Shown here in pieces: positions 35,086 to 46,081 of a stretch of 64,000 nucleotides of DNA; the stretch's first letter is position 1; the number at the start of each line of letters is the position of its first letter. The notes under the pieces are model-generated. The model worked only from the letters and a program-made list of their open reading frames with translations. It did no database searches and was not told the origin of the DNA. The position numbers and the translations under genes are program-made. The DNA comes from Rhizoctonia solani (lineage: Eukaryota > Basidiomycota > Agaricomycetes > Cantharellales > Ceratobasidiaceae). The stretch lies in NCBI RefSeq assembly GCF_016906535.1, contig NC_057382.1, forward strand, positions 310,001-374,000, in the 5' to 3' direction.

Positions 35086-37442
35086 TGTGAAGTAATGCTA
35101 AGGTTGAAGATTGCCGATGAGAGGACTGGAGGAGTAGGAGCTGATGTCGAAAACAGCCAGTGAGTACTCGACCTTTAGTACTCGGGCAGGTATGATATGA
35201 ATACATGGGACCAATTGCATTCCGGCAACTGGTCAACGTCGGGACTGGGCGCTATCCCCTTTTGCGTCAATCATTCCTCCAAGCCGGAAAAGGAAGCTCG
35301 CTGAGTACCTGCTATGTGGACCGTGGCACCCGGGGGATGACACGTTAGGGGCTGTCAAGAAGCGACCACGAGGCAAGGAGCGACGTTACCTCGGACTGAT
35401 TCTGGTAGCACTTGTTGGGAAAAAAAAGCTGGATGAAATCAAGAGCCGGCGAAAGCTTCTACGATCGAGAAATGAAAGCAAATCGAAATTGTCGGCGCTT
35501 TTCCCCATCGGATCGGTGGTCAAACACTAATCAAGGTACACCGGGCCGGGAAATATCATCGTAGATCGGGGTTTATTTGCGAGCTAGGTTCAGTGTTGCA
35601 TAATACGGCAATGAAATCAGATCTTACTCTGTGCTACTTCCGATTCAACCATTTGAGATGGTGTGCAAATGCAAACTGACGCCCTCCAGTGTTTACAAGG
35701 CCGGGCATGATTGGAAATAAAGCGCCGGGTGGAACACCTTCCTGAATCGGGAATCATCGTGGCTCAGCTATGCATGTATGTTGTCATGATCGTCGTCCAT
35801 AATTAGCGAGATCGAGCTTGATGCCAAATAGACTAATGACGCGGTAATGGCCTGTGTGGTGGCAAAAATTATTAGAATAGATAATGAGAATACGGTGAAG
35901 GAAGCGATCGCGCGGGCTCGTCGTGTCGATCAAATTGAAATACAGAATTGAAAATATACTATGCGGGTTGCGCTGAAGGAAATCGTTGAAACACGGCTCT
36001 GAGTGTAAACGAACTCACAGATCTCAACGGGTAATAAACCTCAATCGACAATCGGTCTCTAACCTGTTTGAAGTCCGTCCCCTGTAGATCCATCTGAGAT
36101 GAGCGCGCCCGAGCAAGGCTGCGGTAGTCTAACTCGATGGCAGTAAGAAATTATATCGAAAATTCAACTTGGATTTCAGTTGTCTCAAGGACCAAGATTG
36201 AACATTATAACACCGGGGTGCAACGGGCTGCCAAAGTAATATTGTAACCCGTTGTATCGCAATCGTTCGCCAAATGTAGTCAGGTGTTAGGAATTGCGCC
36301 CACGCTGTTTGGCTAAAATATGGGGTAAATAATGGTATGATATGCTCTAAGGTGATTTAGCAAACTTTAAAAAACATAGGGACAAACACGTTTGAGGAGG
36401 CAGGAAGACAAACTTGCATTTGGCGAGCGGATATGCTACTGGATAATCCGACCAATCGGCGCACCTCAAACAGATCTTGGACCAGTTGAAAGGCGGTGAG
36501 TAATAAATCGGGATGCCCTCCGAGACAAAATAGAATCACATACAATTACCTAAAGATGATGGAGACTGTATACTAGGGAATCACTGTATTGTTATTTCAT
36601 TGAGTATGTATCAAATGTATGAGTATTGTATACTCAATTGATCCCATTCCCAACTTCGATGCCCAATCACACCAGCTCTTCTACCGGCATCTGGCGAGCA
36701 TTCGAGGGCGGGTGGGCAGGAAGACAGAAAGGAAGCTATATAGAAAAACTTAGGCCTAGTCAAAATAGGAAAAGTCTCATATCATAACTTACGTAGGTGA
36801 TAGTGCCTTCCACTTCATCACTTCGCAAACATTTCGAGAGGGACATGATTCTTCCCGTTATCGGGCCGACATCGTTCAGTCATCCTTGAGGGACAATTGA
36901 CTGCATCAAGCTACAATAGTCTATCTTTGACCGACAGGCCACCCATAATCATATGGAGAATTTGCATGTGAAAGACTATTATAAAAGGTTGCTGACCTTG
37001 ACGCACAGTCTTATAAACCAAACTCACATCTACCTGTAGCACCACAAGCGGATCGCTTGGTCAACACGTAGTCGCACCGATGCAGCATTCGAATGATCAA
37101 GGTGGTGTTTGCCGATAGGTTGGTAATTGATAACTTAGGGGAAGAAGTGGTTGGACACTGGACCGTTGTGCAGCGGATCATAAATCGCCTTTCAAAGACC
37201 GGAAACTAAGGTGCATTGATGAGCCAATGGGGCGCCGAGTCTGCGATTAGCAGTGAAGGATTCAACAAGCAAGCAAAGTTGGCTGGTTTGATCAAAAGGT
37301 GGTGGGCAGGCTACGACCAAAGAGGAATTTTAGTGTAAATACACAATGAGATGCACTTGCCACCACTCAATCTAGGATACACGGAACCGACCGATGGGCG
37401 ATCTATACCAAGCGCTCACTATTCGGGGGGGGGGGGAGCCAG
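35086..37442. other. Intergenic region around a possible tiny gene
   Basis: About 2.3 kb between the methyltransferase start and the BolA 3' end. It contains the candidate 40-codon gene at 36667-36846 and a G run at about 37425-37436. The minus-strand frame 36545-36357 is unrecognised. The part next to 35086 should be the methyltransferase promoter. Nothing else seen. Confidence 0.4.
36667..36846 (-). CDS. Candidate two-exon small protein, 40 residues
   Basis: Exon 1 is 36846-36793 (MSLSKCLRSDEVEGTITY, 18 codons) and ends exactly at a GTAAGT donor. A 57-base intron ends TATATAG, and exon 2 is 36735-36667 (LPFCLPAHPPSNARQMPVEE, then LV and a stop). Phase is kept and the intron signals are good for this genome, but there is no family match I know, and a chance arrangement is possible. 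No signal peptide or membrane helix. Confidence 0.25.
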
Positions 37443-37979
37443 CTAATTTCCGGTGCTCGGTGTGGCCACCTCATCGGGTGTTTTGGTCTGGAGCGACAAG
37501 GCATGAACCCCTTGGGCCAATTCATCCGAGAGAGCACCGTAGATCATTCGATGCCTTTGCATTGTAGTCTTCGAAATCAGTCAGATGGACATTCGGTCAT
37601 ACGAAGATAGAATTATAGGCCCACTTTTCCCGTGAACGAGTCGGATACGACCCGGACTGTGAAATCTGATCGGAGATGGGCGTAAGGAGGTAGGGCATTG
37701 GAGATAGGGGTGATATGTGCTTACGAGTCTCGCCATTTCCTCCGCCGCTCTCTCGCATTGCAGTGTGATGCCGATGTTGCCATGAGTCATTTGTGATATC
37801 AAGCGAAGCCGGTCGCAGCAGCTTTGTAAGCTGAAGAGAGAAACAGTGTTACTAAATTTTCAAGTGGATTCAGGTGGAGGTATTGGAGGAACCTTTTCGT
37901 GGATTGCCTGGTATACTGGGCCGTTCGTAGAGTTAGGGCTCGACATTGCCGCCTGAAACAAACGACGGGTAGCCAACAT
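37443..37979 (-). CDS. BolA-family protein
   Basis: Exons 37979-37893, 37830-37725, 37665-37625 and 37568-37443 sum to 360 bases, giving 119 residues, all in phase and intact. BolA proteins bind glutaredoxins and act in iron-sulfur cluster handling; the mitochondrial Bol1/Bol3 and cytosolic Bol2 forms share the fold. Diagnostic motifs: [20 protein letters not shown], then [20 protein letters not shown], and [20 protein letters not shown] followed by [11 protein letters not shown]. The conserved His of the RHR helix is present. The N-terminus [14 protein letters not shown] has Arg residues and no acids, suggesting mitochondrial import (inference), which would make it Bol1-like. The last intron begins with an unusual GTGGGC donor. 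Divergent from the gene at 38252. Confidence 0.88.
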
Positions 37980-38251
37980 ATAGTGCTGAGAGCTATACTA
38001 TAAGTGATTTCCTTTAGGTGCTATACAGCTTGAAACGTTTACGCACGATAGTTGTGGTGATTTACAACATTTGTGGTGGGGGGAAACGAGGGTCGATGAC
38101 TAATTCGTACTATTTCCAATTCCTTTCGCTCGTTCAAACCACCACGAGCCTATTTTGTTCAAAGGTGGCGTGTGGTTCGCTCGAAATCCACATACTTGAT
38201 ACTGCGTGTTCTCATATATTTACTCCGATAAATAAAGCTATACTGGAGTAG
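37980..38251. promoter_or_regulatory. Short divergent promoter region (BolA / conserved protein)
   Basis: Only 272 bases separate the BolA start (37979, -) and the start at 38252 (+), so the two genes probably share a bidirectional promoter. The stretch is AT-rich without a clear TATA box. Confidence 0.5.
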
Positions 38252-40134
38252 ATGGCCTCTGGTGCTCTGGATGGATCCCTGCCAGGCGCGGTGCCACATA
38301 TACCACAGTTCGAGAACCAACAACAGCTGTCAAGAGATCAAGCCAATGTCGTCAATAACTGTTGGTCAGAAGGCTCGTGTAAGTCGGCATTTTAGCACTT
38401 AATTAGACAGCTCTGATCCATTAGGTAGATGAGCTTGGAGTTGAGGCATTGAACGCATTCCGGAAAGGAGATGGCCGTTACCCATCACCGTAAGTAGCCG
38501 TTCACCACCGGGCCGTTTTGAAGCACATGGCCGCTCTCCGTCTAAACTAAATTTATATTATAGGTCGCATATTCGGCATTTACTGGTCCTCGCGCTCTAT
38601 CCTCCGTACAAAGTCACACAGCCCCTAGCAAAGGCCAGATCACCGAGCAGCCCTTCATCCAAACCATCAGCCAAGCCTCGGCTCCTTGCCACGCCGACTC
38701 CTCTATCGCCCCGCAAAGCACAGGCACAAACCGAAATCCCCACCCAGCGCGGGTCTCAGTTAGCGCTGGAGCTGCTCCTAACCCTGGCCACGACTACCCA
38801 CCCCGCACATCTAACAGTAGGCCTGAATTCGTATACTCGGCCACCCTGTGACGTATCAGACTTTGGTTCTATAATGGCAACAGGGAAAATTGATACTTTC
38901 AAAAGTCCATTGGCTGAAGAGTCGGTCCAGATCGGTAAGGCCCGGGATTGCTGGACCATGGTCCGTGATGGGTTCCTCTTGCCCAAAGATGGCACCTCAA
39001 CTGCTCAAGCGAAATGGATCGAGGGGGATGACAGCGATCTTAGTGATGGCGATGATAAAACCGACTCTTATGTTGCATCTCACGCGTGGAGTGTGGTTGA
39101 ATGGTGGATAAAATTATTTGAGATGGATCAGGCAATTAATATTGCCGAAGCAACTGTTGGTGCGTGTCCCAATCCACACTCAAGTTTATTGTTTTATTTC
39201 ATTCACAGCTTCCCATTCAACACTCCTTCTCTCTCACATACCACCTGCATCCCGATCTGGCACCCCGCAGAATGATGTCCAAAATGTGGTTGGTGTCGCA
39301 TTCTCTGCCCTGACGTTTAGCCCAGAGTCATGCGAAATAAACAAACTAGGTTTACGGCTATTGACACTGGTAAATGTGCCTTTTCGCGCGTATGCCATAG
39401 TTGATCTTTTATCGTCATTGACAAGCTGTCAATTGTAGCTCGTCAATGCGTCTGCGGCACACGCGATCTCACCTGGAAGCTTAGTCCGAACAGCTGCAGA
39501 TCAGTTACCGGCCCTCTCAAGCCCGGCATTCAAAACGCTACTCGTTCATTTCACCGGACCTGTCTACATGGAACTGAATTCCGCATCACGCTTTCCTGCC
39601 CATCTATATTACCGCTTTTGCTTCTGCTTAGCCGCTTGTTATCTTTCCAGGTCAGGAAATGACGTATCTGACATTGGTATTTTTGGTGGCATTAAAGACA
39701 GCTCTGCCGGCCGCTGGCCAAAGGCTCGGCCAACAGCAAGAGCGCCCGGGATCACCAACGACCATACCGCAGATGTCGGACCAAAGCAGACTCTGGAACC
39801 CTATCCGGCCCCTTCTCTCGATGCGATATTGGCTTTATTACGAAGTACCCCGAGATTACAAGGCACCAAACCAGAGTCGTTCTCACATGCTTTATCGCAC
39901 CATGCACTCGCTCGATTGGCTGTAATCTTGAGCTTCGAGAAGCAATGTGCGGACCAGATTGACAGTCCTTGGATCCCCGGTGGCGATCTACATATTTGGA
40001 GGGCTGGTATAGCAGAGAGCGTAAGGCTTGGATTCGAGGCGGATACTCAAGCAGGCGCGGCAACTATGGTGGGTGGAAAAATGTGGGAGGAAACACGGGA
40101 GTTTTGTGAAATGTTGTTCCTTCGATGGATGTAA
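38252..40134 (+). CDS. Conserved fungal protein of unknown function, 546 residues
   Basis: Exons 38252-38378, 38429-38489, 38564-39159, 39209-39369 and 39439-40134 sum to 1641 bases with all phases closing and no disruption. The protein starts MASGALDGSLPGAVPHIPQF. It has a Ser/Pro-rich basic stretch (SPSSPSSKPSAKPRL), an acidic run (EGDDSDLSDGDDKTD), then mostly helical sequence (VASHAWSVVEWWIKLFEMDQ; LALELLLTLATTTHPAHL; HALARLAVILSFEKQC) and ends CEMLFLRWM. No signal peptide or clear membrane helix, so probably soluble. The helical pattern could be a repeat scaffold, but I do not recognise a domain. The splice structure and lack of stops over 546 codons make it a real gene. Confidence 0.75.
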
Positions 40135-40381
40135 TGTATTTTCAGCCTCGTCTACTCACTATTAACCAACGTATAGTAAGTTATAAACAACGGATTTGAT
40201 TAGACCGGGCTCGGGTAATAACTGGTGTATTCGCACATACCAAATTGGGCGATTAGTAAGCATAGTTAATCAACAGGTTACGAACACGCGCACGTCAGAT
40301 GAGTTGAATCGACCCTTGCACACGACCACGACAGTCTGCCCGCCACCCTATAGGTCTCCGCCAACGCACGAATAGTAACGA

Positions 40382-41427
40382 ATGGCAACCGCTGCTGCTA
40401 TGCCCATACCTACACCCGCTGGCGCGACTGCGATTCCGGCAACTATCTCGTCCCGTAAGACTGCGCGCCCTGCCGCCCGTATCTCACTAGCCTCGTTGAC
40501 TCCGAATAACCTCGGCACACTCAGAAAACTTAACTCTGTTTTATTTCCTATTCGTTACTCTGAGAAGTTCTACAAGGAGGTCCTTGAGCCTGAGCTGGAC
40601 GAATTCTGTAAACTAAGTTAGTTTACCGACATTGTGTGCTCGATTGGGGTTTGATTACTGATCCCATTGTCGATTTGTCCAGTCTATTACAACGATGTTC
40701 CTGTGGGGCGTATGCAGTCGTATTGAGAGGGGGCGCATGCCAGGAGAGGCTTGTGTATACATTATGACAATGGGCGTGCTTGCTGTACGTATATTTCTCT
40801 ACCTCGATTTCCTTGAGCGTCTATGCGACTCGGCCGTATATCACGTTTCTACGTTGTGTTTGTGTCGCCTGTTGCATGTTACTCTTGAGAGTACAAGAAT
40901 AATCGTGCATCGCTCTCCCCCATCGCCCTTTACAGGAGGGGTTAGCCACAATGAGTGCCAATAAGAGTGATCTCGGCGTGTAAGGGCATTGTGGGATGTC
41001 CAAAAGTGGCCTTTTAATCCACTCCGCATTTATTCGTGACATTTATAACAAATGAAACGTGTAACTGATTTTATTACTGTTTGTTTGTCAGCCATATCGT
41101 GGTCTCGGTTTGGGCTCAATGGCCCTCCAGCAGGTGTTCAACGCTGCTGCACAATACAACGGGTCGATCGGTGACAAGCCACCCATCGGCACACCTCCAC
41201 AATCATCCACGATCTCGTTCAACGCGCTCAACCGCAAGATTACGTCATTCTACTTACATGTCCATGTGCCCAATACCGACGCCCGAACGTTCTACGAGCG
41301 ATATGGCTTTGTCGAACGCGAGCGTATTGCGGGGTATTATCGCAAATTGGGATCGAGTGATGGTCCTGAGCGCGACGCGTGGGTTCTCGAGAGACCCGTC
41401 ACGACCGAGACAAACGGAACAGATTGA
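40382..41427 (+). CDS. NAA50: N-alpha-acetyltransferase 50 (NAA50/NatE catalytic), one apparent indel
   Basis: GNAT-fold enzyme that transfers acetyl from acetyl-CoA to protein N-termini beginning with Met plus a hydrophobic residue; it associates with the NatA complex. Exons 40382-40616, 40683-40784 and 41092-41427. Family hallmarks: LRKLNSVLFPIRYSEKFYKE (substrate loop), IYYNDVPVG and VCSRIE strands, GEACVYIMTMGVLAPYRGLG (acetyl-CoA binding loop, here R-G-L-G), SFYLHVHVPNTDARTFYERY and GFVERERIAGYY. The exon sum is two bases short of a multiple of three. The shift lies at the GGGG run 40705-40708, between PVG and VCSRIE. The N-terminal 30 residues (Ala/Pro/Thr-rich) are an extension. Intron 2 is unusually long (307 bases). 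Confidence 0.85.
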
Positions 41428-41737
41428 GGGAACTCGTTCAATCATAAATAACCTCTTATTTCTTGGGTCTTCTTAAGTAGTTGGGTTTATGCACGTCACC
41501 TCGATATTCAAGTTTATCCTGTCCCGCTTCTCGTATGTTGCCGTCGTCTCTTGATTGTATACTTAGGTACTGTAATCTACTGCCCCCGCTCGTACATCAC
41601 GTTTAAACTATTCACGACTGAGTGTGATATGTGAATTATATTCAACAAGGAAATCTACGACGAGCCCAAACAAGGTGAAATTCAGAATACATTTCCAAGC
41701 AGACTAGGATACACAATTCAATCTTTCACCCGTTCTA

Positions 41738-44700
41738 TCACCACCCTGGTGGTACAGCAACGCCACCCAGTACACCAGTCGCCTGGGGAGGAGAAAACTG
41801 CTGAGTAACACGCCCGCTGGCCGTCGTTTGGGGCTTAATGTTCTTGCCAGGGAGACCGACAAACGCGCGAGGTGCAGCAGCAACAGGGAGTGGAGCCTGT
41901 AGTGGCCTGTATGCTGGTACAGGTGGTACCGGAACGGCGGCCCTTGTAGGTAACGGCCCAGCATCATCTCCACGCGCCCATGACGCACCCGAGAACCCGC
42001 TCGCATGCGTCACGCCCGAGACAATACTGGCCCGATATAATTCTCGCGCATCCACCTTTTGCCACCCCATCACGAAGCACTTCAAACTGACCGGTTCCCG
42101 TCCCAGTAGTTCCCGAAGAATAAGTGCTATCCCTATCCAGTTGTGGCCGAGCTTGAGTCTGAGGTTGGATCGACAAGTGGGATGGCTGAAGATCAAATGT
42201 AGAAGGCAGTTGCGAACGCCTGACTTCTTCCCACTGAGGGAGCTCGCGACGGACAGAATCTGGTTCTTCTTCGGACGAGTATCTCGGAATGTCATGGTCA
42301 AACAGCATAGGATCCGTCGAACGGATAGTGGGCGCAGAGCTCGTGTCAGTGCTCGATTTGCTTCGCATAGAAGCACTACGAGCGACATTCCCCTCTCCCC
42401 AAAAGTCGGATCTGTTGGTGACATACGGATTGACCGAATATCCAGCTGGGCGATCGTTGCTCAGTGTGGTACTACGGGAGACGGCAGCCGCTGGTTGTAC
42501 CGGGAACATCTGTGAAGGGGGCTGAGGGACTCCGCCATGGCCAAAGGCGACGGAAAAAGTCGGGAGCTCTTCTCCAGCCCGCTGAGCCGGAAAGCCAACC
42601 TTTTCCGGGTCAGGCATGGCGTCGGTGAAATCACCACTAGGAAGGATCTGCTGAGATTGCACTTGGTAAAGACCAAATATTAGCCATATTTGATAGGAGT
42701 ACTGGCCGGAAATTTTCACTTACAGAATAGAGCTAGACCTGTATGGAATGTATTGGTGAGATGGAGTTCCGAATTGAATTTGGGCAAGTCAGTCCAGTGC
42801 CTCATAGAGTCAAAGGATCAACGAGCCAGGGCTGCTTACCTTTCTTGAAGTTGTACCTGCAAACGATAGCAAGGCCGGTGGTTGCGACCAAGACCACAAA
42901 TGATGTGACGGTCATTGCTGCGAAAAACGGCCAGGTAGCAAATGACCATCGATAAACGTCTGAAGCAAACATGGCAGCCCAGGCCGTGATGAAGAGCAAG
43001 CTGATGATCAAGAAAGCGTGCATCATGAGTTTGTTCTCCCGGCGGACGCCAATCCAACCGAGGATCAACCAAGGGAGTAAAAGCTAGGTATGCTAAACTA
43101 AGTGTCGCCTCGGACACAACAAAGGGGTCGAACGCTTACCAAGATGCTTGTGATGAACACCCCTTTGTAAAGCCCCTGGTGTTCCGCGAAACAAGCAATT
43201 GAACCATTGAGAAGCTCATCGACCCAGAGAGCACTGGATGTGACGAAGAAATAAACTGCGCATTGCAGATGGATACTGAACGCCAGAACAAGACGATAGG
43301 CCCGATTCATGACTCTGGAAGCGCCGATACGCTTGAAAGTTTGCCACCCATAGACCTACGTATTTCCCTTTGAATTAAATAGGAAACTGTTACAGAATAG
43401 GAATAGACTGACCTTGCAGACCCTCCATGACAAGATCGTCATTGTGATCAAGAAGACTGCATTGAAGACCACGATTGGAATCTAGTAATGAAAAGTTTGT
43501 CTCGAATCTCGGGAGGGTTAAGGTCGAAAATTTACCTCGTCTGTTGTGCGATGAGTAAAGTATTCGGGAAGCACGTCGACTCCTGAGCAAGCTCCACGAA
43601 CGATCGTTTCTCCGTATTGTGCTCGGAACGAAGCAGACCGTGCCATCTGGAATGCGGACCACCCTGTAGAAAGTGCTTGCGTGAATAGTCCCGCGACCCT
43701 AGTACATCAAAACGTTTAGTGTATTCGATTGAATCAAGAAGCAAGTGTGCTCACATGTGAGGGACACTCTCGTTGAGAATCTGGGGTTTCGGGGCGAATC
43801 AATAATGAATTCAATCAGTTGAAAGGAGCAGCTTACAGCGACCACACTCATTCCCAATAACCAGACCTGGAACCCGATCATGGCAAGATCTTCCCGAGCA
43901 AAATCACGCAGCACTTGCGCGGGCCATGACAAGGCGAGTGCACATCCGGGAGAAAGTTCTACGTCACCAAAGGTAGCTGCTAAACCGAAGTGAATTCAAG
44001 GTATGCCACAGTTTGGTCCAACCGGTGCTTACCGGTACCGTTCCCGGCCATGATTTGCTGATCGCCCATCCCGGGGCCAACCAATCCAGATATCTTGACG
44101 GAGACGAGAATAGGTTTGCCTCGGTTCACTGTTATGCGCCTTAGTATCAATAACATATCGATACATCCAGGTACATACTATTCATTGGGACAGTCGAATT
44201 CCCGGCCAGATTCCCGCTTTGGTGTTTCTTCTCGTCATCCGAGTCGACTTCGAATCTCCAGATGGGTGTAATTTTGACATCTTGTTCGTCCGAGATGAAG
44301 GGTGACCGGGCAGTTAGGTTTCTTGAACGCTTGGTACGTCTCGAGTGACGAGAAACAAATCGCATGGGATCGACGGCTCGTGGGGCGATTGGAATATATT
44401 CTAATGTTGATCCTTCTAGAGTGCGCTTGAGTAGAGAGTTAGTTATGGGAGCGACGCGTGCACGGCGAATGTGTGTTTTGAGATCGGGATGAGATTCATC
44501 GATGTCGACAGAGGATGATTGGGAGGGGACGCGAGGTTGAGAGCGAGGCAGGGAAAGTGGCTAATTCCAAACGTATCAATTATGAACCAAGTATAAGAGG
44601 TGACGCATTTACCCTAAGCTTCTCCCTATCGAAGACCTTCCTTGTGCTATCTCTGCTCTCAGAGACAGTGGACCTCTGCTTGAGTGCTCGCCTTCGCACG

Positions 44701-45792
44701 AAGTGAGCTGAGATAACCCCCGTATCATTGTCCGAGCCCGAGTCCGACGATCCAGAGCCTGGTCTCGGTCTGATAAGGTTTTGAATGCCAGTCGGCGCGG
44801 TGGGACCGGTTGTTGTAGAGGTCTCGGAAGGGAACGAAGTGAATGTTGAAGATGTAGGTGAATCATGAGGGCTACTGGTAGATGCGACAAAAGATGTAGT
44901 AGTTATAGAAACAGAAAGAGAAGTAGTTGTGCGTCGGGAAGTTGAAGATAAAGTCGGCGTCGAGCTGACAAGTGTAGGTGCAACAGGAAAAGTTGAAACT
45001 GAATTGGAAGTTGAGGATGCAAAAGTCGAAGATGCGCGCGTTGACGAGAACGAGACAGTCGGTGCTTGTACGGGAAGAGGCGACGTTGTCTTGTCGTCGT
45101 CAGAATCCGAGCTCGATTTGTTGTTGTTGTCATCACTTTCGGAACTGGGAGAAAGGAAGTCTTCGACCTGCGGAATCAATCGCACTAATTAGATTTTTTT
45201 CCAACATAGATCCGCCGTGAAGCTTTGCAACTAGCCATGCGCAAGCTCGTTGTTGGCAATGCGTAGTCGAGCCGACTCACAGTGTCATTGACCAAGCCCC
45301 GACTCTGGCTCCATAGTACATCACAGACATCTTTCCCCGTAAACCCGAATTGGCCGGGAATGCCCCTGCACAATGTGAGTGTCAGATCGGTTGTTCGTAC
45401 TTGAGGAACCCGACGCTTGTTCTCCACGAGAGCGAATTTCTATTGGACGCATTGTCAGTATTATTGTATTGTGAGGCGATTGATAATCGTCCAAACAGAG
45501 TAACAAAGGAGCGGAGAGACTTACGTCCATTGTGAGCTTGGCCTGCTCGAGGATGTGGGTAACCAAGTGCCGAGCATTGACATTGATTGCATGTGCGGCT
45601 AGTTGAAGGATGACTTGGAGCACGCAGTGGACGACGGAGAGCACAAAGTAGAGTGTCGTGAGCTTGTTCAGTGTCAGTCGGGCATACTTGGTGGCAAACC
45701 AATGTCCTTGTCAGCCGACATGGTCTAAAATGGAAACAAAAAAGGCTTGGCCACGTACGACAAGCTTAACTTGGGCGGGGACTGGGATTCGA
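41738..45792 (-). CDS. Large seven-helix membrane protein with Ser/Thr-rich segment
   Basis: Exons clearly read: 45706-45525, 45439-45281, 45167-44613, 44560-44179, 44128-44033 and several more down to a stop at 41738. A first exon from 45792 (MRAKQILSRIPVPAQVKLV) is tentative because its phase does not fit. TM1 (TTLYFVLSVVHCVLQVILQL) is followed by a Cys-containing loop, then about 150 residues of Ser/Thr with acidic clusters, then basic linkers. Six more helices follow: LAMIGFQVWLLGMSVVAI, IPIVVFNAVFLITMTILSW, LVLAFSIHLQCAVYFFV, GVFITSILLLLPWLILGWIG, MMHAFLIISLLFITAWAAM and FFAAMTVTSFVVLVATTGLA. The conserved GWQTFKRIGAS and ASDVYRW stretches match an uncharacterised basidiomycete family. 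The C-terminal tail is Ser/Pro-rich; a frameshift near 42050 precedes DARELYRASIVSG. Topology resembles a receptor or sensor, function unknown. Confidence 0.72.
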
Positions 45793-46081
45793 GACAAGAT
45801 TTGCTTAGCACGCATATTGATAGTGAAACAGACCACCGGGGTAAAATACAAGAAAAATCAAGCAGAAAAGAGAGTTGTCACCAGCTGCACGGACAGATGA
45901 AAGCGGGCTGGCGTCGAGCCAGGCTGGAAGAGGATAAGGAAACAAGGAGAGAGGATACAAGAGGATAGTCACCGCCAAGCACAGAGAGCGACCAGAGCCC
46001 TGAAAGAACTACCGAATGGAGACCCGCAAGCGTCACGTGACATATGAACACACTCAGTTGCCAAGGTCGCTAACCTCGGCC

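Noticed and set aside
37424..37437. Long G run as a regulatory structure
   Set aside because: A single homopolymer without further G tracts; more likely low-complexity or a base-calling artefact.
41838..42515. 225-codon plus-strand frame
   Set aside because: Antisense to the Ser/Pro-rich tail of the large membrane protein.
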